Part shown: piece after piece, positions 15,054-19,979 of the stretch
How the letters are laid out: each line of letters begins with the position of its first letter
Position numbering within the stretch: position 1 is the stretch's first letter
From: JBKPNX01 sp046732855
Lineage (GTDB): Bacteria > Pseudomonadota > Alphaproteobacteria > Geminicoccales > Geminicoccaceae
Reading direction: 5' to 3'
NCBI GenBank assembly: GCA_046732855.1
Contig: JBKPNX010000035.1
Coordinates: 1 to 19,979, forward strand
DNA length: 19,979 nucleotides
Notes under the pieces: generated by a model
Told to the model about the DNA's origin: nothing
The model's database searches: none
What the model saw: the letters and a program-made list of their open reading frames with translations, nothing else
Made by a program: the position numbers and the translations under genes

Positions 15054-17312
15054 TCAGGCCGGCCGGGGGCGCGGCCGCGTGGGGTACTCGGGCGACTGCC
15101 GGCCGAGGACGAAGTTGGCGATCTCGCCCGGGGTGCCTTCGCGCTGGATTCGGCCGTCGACCAGGAACAGCACGCGATCGGCGATCGCCAGCGCGCCCAG
15201 GCGATGGGTCACCAGGATCACCGTGCGGCCGCGCGACGCCCGCTTCAGGTTGGCCAGGAGCGCCTGCTCGGTCAGCCCGTCCAGCGCGCTGGTCGCCTCG
15301 TCGAGCACCAGGAGCCGGGGATTGCGGATCAGCGCGCGGGCGATGCTGATCAGCTGACGCTGGCCGGCGGACAGGCCGCTGCCGCGCTCGCCGAGCCAGG
15401 TGTCATAGCCGCCGGGCAGGCGCTGGATGAAATCGTGCGCGCCCACGAACTTGGCGGCGGCCACGATCCGTTCGAACTGCCGGTCGACCGCGCCGAGCGC
15501 GATATTCTCGGCGACCGTGCCCGAGAACAGCTGCACCTCCTGCGGCACCACCCCGATCTGCTGCCGCAGCACGGCGGGCGACCACAGGCGCAGATCGAGA
15601 TCGTCGAGGAGGATGCGCCCGCGCTCGGGATGATCGAGACCGCACAGCAGCTTGGTCAACGTGCTCTTGCCGGAGCCGGGCGGCCCGGCCACGCCGAGGA
15701 CCTGGCCGGGCGCGATCTCCAGATCGATGCCCTCGAGCGCCGGTTCGGCGTCCTCGCTGTAGCGATAGACCACGTCCTGGAACACCAGGTGGCCGCGCAC
15801 CTGCAGTGCCGGCCCCGGCACGGCGGCGCGCTCGGTCGGCTCGTCGAGCAGCTCGTCGAGGCGGGCGAACGCGGCGCGCACCGTCTGCAGCTGGTGCCAG
15901 GCGCCGACCACCTGGCGCATCGGGGCGAGCGCGCGCGCCGCGAGAATGGTCGTCGCGATCAGGGCGCCGATCGACAGCTCGCCGGCGATGATCGCGCGGG
16001 CACCGACGTAGACGAGCAACAGCGCCACGACCTGCTGCAGGACCTGACCCGAGCTGGCGATCATGCCGCCGAGATGACCGGCGCGAAAGGTGTTGGTGGC
16101 GGCATCCGCGAGGCGCTGCTTGAAGCGACGCTCCATCTCGGGCTCGAGACCGAGCGCCTTGACCGTTAGCGCCTGGCTGATCGTCTCGCCCAGGCTCGAC
16201 GCCTTGGCAGCGGCCGCCTTGAAGCCGGCCTCGATCAGGCCGTGATGGCGCCGCCGGGCGAGCATCGAGAGCAGCCAGAACAGCGGCATCGCCGCCAGCG
16301 TGATCGCGCCGAGGCGCAGGTCGAGATAGCAGATCACGGCGAGGAACACGCCGACGAACGCGAGGTCGACCAGGAGCAAAGGCATCTGGCTGGCGAAGAA
16401 TTGACGGATGCTGTCCAGCTGCCGGGTGCGCTCGAGGATCTGCCCGGTGGACATGCGCTCGAAGGTGCGCAGCGGCATGTGCACCAGATGATGCACGACC
16501 TCGCTGCCGAGCGCGGCGTCGAGGCGGCCGCCGGTGTGGCTGGCGACGTAGCCGCGCAGGGCCCTCAGCGCCCATTCGAAAAGGAACAGGGTGACCATGC
16601 CGAGCACCAGCACATCCAGGGTCTGCAGTGCGCCGTGATTGATCACCTTGTTGTAAACGGTCATCAGAAAGAGCGGGGTTGCCAGCGCCAGCAGATTGAT
16701 CACGACGGACGCGATCCCAAGCTCCCACAGCACTGGGCGCAGCCGGGCGAACATGGTCTCGCGCAGCCCCGGCCGCGCCGGCTCGCCAAGCGGCCTGACC
16801 AGCACGATCTTTTCCGCGAGGTCGGCTACCGCCTCCAGGCTGCACGCCGTGGTCCGCCCGGAACTCGGCTCGACCAGGAGCAGGTGATCCTGTACCCGCC
16901 CGGTCGCGACCCAGGCCTCGCCGGGCGCCCGGCCGGCGACCAGGAACGGCGGCGGCGCGCCCGCCAGGTTGTGCCGGCGCGGCTTCAGCGCGCGCGCCTT
17001 GAAGCCGAGCCGGTCGGCCGCGAGCAGGACCCCCCCGACGCCGAGCCCGCCGTCGGCCGCCGGCGCGGCGGCCCGGATCTCGGCCAAGGGAAACGGGCGG
17101 TCGAGCAGCCGGCACAGGTGGGCGAAAGCGAGGATCTGGCCGTCGGAGGGGAGCGGGGCGCTTCCAAGATCAGGGGTGGGCGGGCACCGACCGTGCGCGC
17201 GGGATCGCCTTTTCGTGAAGTATCGCGCCAGAAAAGCGGCTGGCGACCAACGCTGCGTCGGGGAATCGAGGCGGGATCGGCGTTCGCGACCGTAGGTCGG
17301 AAGGGCGCTCAT
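15054..17312 (-). CDS. Type I secretion ABC exporter with C39-like domain (HlyB/LapB type)
   Basis: This ATP-driven inner-membrane transporter likely exports an unfolded protein together with the downstream HlyD-family adaptor. From the ATG at 17312 it is 752 aa. An N-terminal C39-peptidase-like region (about 55-170) lacks the catalytic Cys and His in their usual places, so it should bind but not cleave the substrate. A transmembrane domain follows (about 190-475), with EWALRALRGYV and STGQILERTRQLDSIRQFF. The ATPase has Walker A GPPGSGKST (543-551), signature LSAGQ, Walker B LLVLDEATSAL and an H-loop THRLG. Ala for Gly in the signature is tolerated in the family. A TTG at 17321 would add three residues. 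The first 50 residues are Arg-rich and not conserved; the true start is uncertain. Confidence 0.93.
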   Translation of the reverse strand: MSALPTYGRERRSRLDSPTQRWSPAAFLARYFTKRRSRAHGRCPPTPDLGSAPLPSDGQILAFAHLCRLLDRPFPLAEIRAAAPAADGGLGVGGVLLAADRLGFKARALKPRRHNLAGAPPPFLVAGRAPGEAWVATGRVQDHLLLVEPSSGRTTACSLEAVADLAEKIVLVRPLGEPARPGLRETMFARLRPVLWELGIASVVINLLALATPLFLMTVYNKVINHGALQTLDVLVLGMVTLFLFEWALRALRGYVASHTGGRLDAALGSEVVHHLVHMPLRTFERMSTGQILERTRQLDSIRQFFASQMPLLLVDLAFVGVFLAVICYLDLRLGAITLAAMPLFWLLSMLARRRHHGLIEAGFKAAAAKASSLGETISQALTVKALGLEPEMERRFKQRLADAATNTFRAGHLGGMIASSGQVLQQVVALLLVYVGARAIIAGELSIGALIATTILAARALAPMRQVVGAWHQLQTVRAAFARLDELLDEPTERAAVPGPALQVRGHLVFQDVVYRYSEDAEPALEGIDLEIAPGQVLGVAGPPGSGKSTLTKLLCGLDHPERGRILLDDLDLRLWSPAVLRQQIGVVPQEVQLFSGTVAENIALGAVDRQFERIVAAAKFVGAHDFIQRLPGGYDTWLGERGSGLSAGQRQLISIARALIRNPRLLVLDEATSALDGLTEQALLANLKRASRGRTVILVTHRLGALAIADRVLFLVDGRIQREGTPGEIANFVLGRQSPEYPTRPRPRPA

Positions 17313-17344
17313 GCCCGCCAAAATAAACCAGGAAGCACTATTTT

Positions 17345-17360
17345 GTCGATTTAAATCAAC
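17345..17360. promoter_or_regulatory. FNR/CRP-like palindrome upstream of the secretion operon
   Basis: The 16-bp sequence is a near-perfect palindrome centred on TTTAAA. It contains TCGAT (17346-17350), TTAA, ATCAA (17355-17359), which fits the FNR-type consensus TTGAT-N4-ATCAA at 9 of 10 positions. It lies in the 80-nt AT-rich gap between rlmI and the ABC exporter gene, centred about 40 nt before the ATG. A weak -35/-10 pair (TTGGTC, ATTTAA, 17-nt spacer) would place the palindrome on the -10. Such a layout suits repression better than activation. The binding protein is inferred from the motif only. Confidence 0.35.
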
Positions 17361-17392
17361 TTAAAGGAGATAAGACCAAATCCTTCCAGATC

Positions 17393-18577
17393 TTAGTCGA
17401 GCACGTAAACCAGGCACTTTAGGTACGCGGACTCGGGCAATGCCGGGTGGCTCGGATGATCGGGGCCGGCGCCCGCGCTCCGCAGCAGCCTGCCGCCCCG
17501 GCCGACGTCGCGCAGACCGCGGCGGACCTCATCGGCAAACGCGTCCTCTGGCACGTTGTGCGAGCAGCAGGCGATCGCGAGGATGCCCTCCTCGCCGACC
17601 AGCGGACCGCACGCCCGTGCCAGCTTGCGATAGCCGCGCAGGCCAGGCTTCAGCTCCTTCTTGCTGCGCACGAACGCCGGCGGGTCGGCGATCACGATGC
17701 CGAAGCGCCGTTTCTCGGTGGCCAGCCGCTCGAGCGCCGCGAACGCGTCCTCGCGCACGGTCTCCATGCGCACCGCGAGGCCGTTGCGCTCGGCGCTCGC
17801 CTTGGCCAGATCAAGCCCGAGTTGGGAGCGGTCGACGGCGAGCACGTGGGCCGCGCCCGCGGCCGCGGCCTGCAGGCCGAAGCTGGCGCTGTAGCTGTAC
17901 AGGTCGAGCACGGTCTGGCCGCCGGCGAGGCGCGCGAGGAACGCGCGGTTGTCCCGCTGATCGTAGTACCAGCCGGTCTTCTGGCCCTCGAGCGGATCAA
18001 TCAGGAAGGTCACGCCGTTCTCGACCAGCTCAACCGGACCCGCCAGAGTTCCGCGGGCGAGCCGCACCTCCTGGGAAAGGCCCTCGAGCTCGCGCACGGG
18101 GCTGTCGTTGCGCAGGACGATCGCGCGCGGCGCCAGCAGCCGCTCGAGCGCTTCGATGATCGCGGGCTCGAGGCTCGCCATGCCGGCGGCATTCAGCTGG
18201 CAGACCACGACATCGCCGAAGCGGTCGACCACGAGACCCGGCAGGCCGTCGGCCTCGGCGTGCGCCAGACGATAATAGGGCTGGTCGAACAGCCGCTCGC
18301 GCAGCCGCAAGGCCCGCGCGAGGCGCCGCTCGACGAAAGTGGCGTCGATCGTCGCGTCCTTGTTGCGCGTGATCACGCGGGCGGCGATCAGGGAATGGGG
18401 GTTGAACAGGGCGATGGCGAGGGGCTTGCCGTCGCTGGCAATCAGGCACACCGGCTCGCCCGGCGGCAGCGCTTTGGCCGCAACGTCCATGCGCAGCTCG
18501 TTGGAGTAGATCCAGGGATGGCCGGCGCGCGGGCGCCGGTCCTGCCCGGGCAGAAGATGGATCGAGGGATAGCGCAT
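17393..18577 (-). CDS. rlmI: Class I rRNA methyltransferase, RlmI-like (23S rRNA m5C1962 family)
   Basis: The family methylates a cytosine of 23S rRNA using S-adenosylmethionine. The protein is 394 aa, close to E. coli RlmI (396). A PUA-like RNA-binding domain occupies about 1-75 (GHPWIYSNELRM at 19-30). A central domain follows, with ADGLPGLVVDRFGD (109-122) and EGQKTGWYYDQRDNR (197-211). The Rossmann methyltransferase domain has VLDLYSYSASFGLQA (223-237), DPPAF (298-302) and ACCSHNV (336-342), where Cys337/Cys338 would act in catalysis. The C-terminus PDHPSHPALPESAYLK is typical. No strong ribosome-binding site precedes the ATG at 18577. It reads toward the secretion operon but is divergent from the hydrolase gene on its right. 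The exact target base is inferred. Confidence 0.9.
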   Translation of the reverse strand: MRYPSIHLLPGQDRRPRAGHPWIYSNELRMDVAAKALPPGEPVCLIASDGKPLAIALFNPHSLIAARVITRNKDATIDATFVERRLARALRLRERLFDQPYYRLAHAEADGLPGLVVDRFGDVVVCQLNAAGMASLEPAIIEALERLLAPRAIVLRNDSPVRELEGLSQEVRLARGTLAGPVELVENGVTFLIDPLEGQKTGWYYDQRDNRAFLARLAGGQTVLDLYSYSASFGLQAAAAGAAHVLAVDRSQLGLDLAKASAERNGLAVRMETVREDAFAALERLATEKRRFGIVIADPPAFVRSKKELKPGLRGYRKLARACGPLVGEEGILAIACCSHNVPEDAFADEVRRGLRDVGRGGRLLRSAGAGPDHPSHPALPESAYLKCLVYVLD

Positions 18578-18885
18578 CGGGGACTTGTGACCTCGTGGGG
18601 CGAGCCGCGCAAGCTATAGCGCTCGCGCAGAAGATCAATCGGCGATCGCGCGCCCAGGGCTGGGCAGGGCGCGCGCCCCCGGCTGCGCCCCTAGATCTGT
18701 ACGATACAATGCCCCCGGCTGGCCGCCTCAAGCCAGGACCGCCGCCTGGGGATGCGGCGGTGAACGAGTCACCGGGGAGAGCTTCCCGGCGACCGATCGG
18801 AGCATCCCGCTCCGCGATGTTGACTTGGCGCGCCAATCGCTCTCGATTTTCATCGGCGCCCTTGAATTCTCGGGGAGCGGGGACG
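18578..18885 (+). promoter_or_regulatory. Hairpin-rich divergent intergenic region; possible structured leader of the hydrolase gene
   Basis: This 308-nt gap holds no convincing gene; the frame is open through it into the hydrolase but has no conserved residues. Tandem hairpins are visible: ACCGCCGC/GCGGCGGT (18738-18761, 8-bp stem), CCGGGGA/TTCCCGG (18772-18789, 7 bp with a GAGC loop) and CGGAGC/GCTCCG (18798-18814, 6 bp). After these comes the perfect palindrome TTGGCGCGCCAA (18825-18836), flanked by GCGAT and ATCGC. A candidate -10, TACAAT (18705-18710), lies just upstream of the first hairpin, without a good -35. If used, it would give a leader of about 170 nt. I recognise no known riboswitch class. 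The rlmI side has a weak TATAGC-like -10 only. Confidence 0.35.
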
Positions 18886-19518
18886 ATGCCAACGGCTTTG
18901 GACAGCCACATTCACCTCTTCCGGCCAGGGAAACCCGGCGATCCGCGGACACTGCTGATGCTCCATGGCACTGGCGGTGACGAGGCCAGCTTCGCTGACC
19001 TTGGGCCCGCCCTGGCGCCGGGCGCCGCCGTGCTGAGCGTGCGCGGCAACGTCGACGAGCACGGTATGCGCCGGTTCTTCAGGCGCCTCGCGGAGGGCGT
19101 CTACGATATGGCGGACCTGGCATTCCGCACGCGGGCGCTCGACGCCTTCGTCGGGGCTGCCATCCAAAAATACACGATCGATCAGGATTACCTGATCGGG
19201 GTGGGGTACTCGAATGGCGCCAACATCCTGGCAAATCTGCTGTTCCAAAGTCCCTCGCTCCTGGCGGCGGCGGTTCTCATGCATCCGCTGATTCCGTTCA
19301 CCCCTGAGGACCAACCGGGCCTTGCGGGCCGGCGAGTGCTGATCACGGCCGGCGAGCGGGACCCGATCTGCCCGCCGGCGATGACGCGCGCCCTTTTTGG
19401 TTATTTCGAACGCCAAGCCACGGCGGCACAGCTCGTCTTTCATCCGGGCGGGCACGAGTTGCGGGAGAGCGAGCTCGACGCTGTTCGCAGGTTCGTCGCG
19501 ACGTTTCGACCGCTGTGA
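18886..19518 (+). CDS. MhqD-like alpha/beta hydrolase (carboxylesterase/phospholipase family)
   Basis: This is a small cytoplasmic serine hydrolase of 210 aa. Family hallmarks are LLMLHGTGGDEASF (23-36), SVRGNVDEHGMRRFFRRLAEG (51-71, an MhqD-type signature) and the nucleophile Ser109 in GVGYSNGAN. Asp159 in TAGERDPICP and His190 in HPGGHELRE complete the triad. The natural substrate is unknown. Bacillus MhqD belongs to a quinone/hydroquinone-resistance regulon, often next to a ring-cleaving dioxygenase, but no such neighbour is present here. The ATG at 18886 is chosen because conserved sequence begins within 20 residues and GGGGAG lies 8 nt upstream. The upstream extension to 18595 is judged noncoding. 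No signal peptide. Confidence 0.9.
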   Translation: MPTALDSHIHLFRPGKPGDPRTLLMLHGTGGDEASFADLGPALAPGAAVLSVRGNVDEHGMRRFFRRLAEGVYDMADLAFRTRALDAFVGAAIQKYTIDQDYLIGVGYSNGANILANLLFQSPSLLAAAVLMHPLIPFTPEDQPGLAGRRVLITAGERDPICPPAMTRALFGYFERQATAAQLVFHPGGHELRESELDAVRRFVATFRPL

Positions 19519-19890
19519 GCCATAGAGCGGACCTGCCAAGGGCAGGCATCGATCGGCCGGTTGTGACCCATGGCCGATCTTGCCAAATGGCCGGTCCATG
19601 GCCGCCACCTGAACCGTCGGTAGTGTTGCGGCTCGAAAGCTCGTACGCCAAGAATGCTTCCCGTAAGGAGCATTATTGGCGCACGGAGAGTATCCATGCC
19701 GTTGTAAGGACCACCACGCAATGAGCCGGTCGATCTACGGAGGTTTTTTGCGTATGGGACCGGAGACCAGGTCGACGAGATAGCGCTAGTCCACACAGAG
19801 GGCGGGCACCCTTGGGGCGAGCTGGACCGCGCAAGTGACCGGCGGGCTGCCAAAAAGTTAGAAACCGACACCCATGAAGGAGTAAGGACG
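19519..19890. other. Intergenic stretch with inverted repeats, no complete gene seen
   Basis: No start-to-stop frame with recognisable protein content is present on either strand. CCTGCC/GGCAGG (19532-19546) forms a 6-bp hairpin 14 nt after the hydrolase stop, without a T-run, so it is a weak terminator candidate at best. GATCGGCC/GGCCGATC (19551-19579) is a perfect 8-bp inverted repeat. GGCCGGT and CCATGGCCG each occur twice (19555-19576 and 19589-19604), forming an imperfect direct repeat. A longer imperfect hairpin lies at 19642-19685. The frame in line with the ATG at 19891 is open from 19708 but has no start codon of its own. Confidence 0.5.
19642..19685. repeat. Long imperfect inverted repeat (44 nt)
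   Basis: The left arm CGTaCGCCAAgAATGCTtCC and the right arm GGAGCATTaTTGGCGcACG pair along almost their full length. The breaks are two single mismatches and one bulged T (lower case marks unpaired bases). The loop is about 5 nt. There is no T-run, so it does not look like a Rho-independent terminator. It could be a dispersed repeat unit, part of a small RNA, or a protein-binding site. Genome copy number cannot be judged from one window. Confidence 0.55.
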
Positions 19891-19979
19891 ATGTCATCGC
19901 ACGGGATTGAGTCTTGCCATAGGCCTGGTTCAGGCGGCCTCGGCTGCTGCCTTTGCCGTGGCCACCCAACCGACGCGGC
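19891..19979 (+). other. Possible start of a secreted-protein gene, cut by the edge and perhaps frameshifted
   Basis: GAAGGAG (19876-19882) is placed 8 nt before an ATG at 19891, a good translation start. The frame from this ATG gives an unusual Cys/His/Gly-rich stretch (MSSHGIESCHRP...). The +1 frame from about 19895 instead reads HRTGLSLAIGLVQAASAA, then AFAVATQPTR, which looks like a Sec signal peptide (short basic n-region, hydrophobic core, A-X-A cleavage site). A single-base insertion between 19894 and 19905 would explain this, either as a real frameshift or a sequence error. A TTG start at 19907 is another option. The mature protein lies outside the window, so no function is proposed. 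Confidence 0.25.

Noticed and set aside
13691..15349. Plus-strand frame opposite the HlyD-family adaptor gene
   Set aside because: The minus-strand frame has a membrane anchor, lipoyl motifs and a coiled coil of a known family; the plus-strand frame has none.
18595..18885. N-terminal extension of the hydrolase by about 97 codons
   Set aside because: The hydrolase family starts near the ATG at 18886, which has a good ribosome-binding site. The extension has no conserved residues and covers the hairpin-rich region.
19440..19871. Minus-strand frames of 98-143 codons at the right edge
   Set aside because: They overlap the hydrolase 3' end or the repeat cluster. They have no family resemblance and no plausible ribosome-binding sites.
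19519..19890. Degenerate insertion-sequence or integron attC remnant
   Set aside because: No transposase homology, no target-site duplication and no attC core sites (GTTRRRY/RYYYAAC arrangement) could be found. The repeats are reported without that label.

Overview
The window comes from a high-GC alphaproteobacterium, most likely a Rhodospirillales-like lineage (inference). The grounds are a fused ispDF gene, the gene order ntrB-ntrC-ntrY-ntrX-trkA-...-hfq-hflX that recurs in alphaproteobacteria, and a CIRCE-controlled groESL operon. Most of it is conserved chromosomal core. I see no rRNA, tRNA, CRISPR array, insertion sequence or phage gene.

Left edge (1-900, minus strand): the groES-groEL operon, with groEL cut by the window edge. 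A clear sigma70 promoter and a CIRCE operator lie upstream. The -35 hexamer contains the stop codon of the next gene, hflX.

Centre left (884-11241, minus strand): transcription runs right to left through ntrB, ntrC, ntrY, ntrX, trkA, a D-amino-acid aminotransferase gene (dat), hfq and hflX. This joins two two-component systems for nitrogen control, a K+-uptake regulatory subunit, D-amino-acid metabolism, and the RNA chaperone/ribosome-rescue GTPase pair. Gaps from ntrB to dat are -1 to 58 nt, so these six genes look like one transcription unit. The 191-nt gap before hfq has its own candidate promoter. The dusB gene that usually precedes ntrB is absent.

Centre right (11414-13552, plus strand): ispDF, pgpA and pncC overlap by a few bases each. 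They cover isoprenoid precursor synthesis, phosphatidylglycerol synthesis and NMN salvage. ispDF starts divergently from ntrB, about 170 nt away.

Right (13706-17321, minus strand): a two-gene type I secretion system (ABC exporter with a degenerate C39-like domain, plus an HlyD-family adaptor) with no substrate gene nearby. Upstream of it, on the same strand, is an rlmI-like rRNA methyltransferase gene.

Right edge (18578-19979): a 308-nt divergent gap rich in hairpins leads to an MhqD-like alpha/beta hydrolase. The last 460 nt hold no convincing complete gene, but they contain a cluster of inverted repeats and a possible signal-peptide reading frame cut by the edge. No clearly new system is present; the most open questions are the structured leader of the hydrolase gene and this right-edge stretch.
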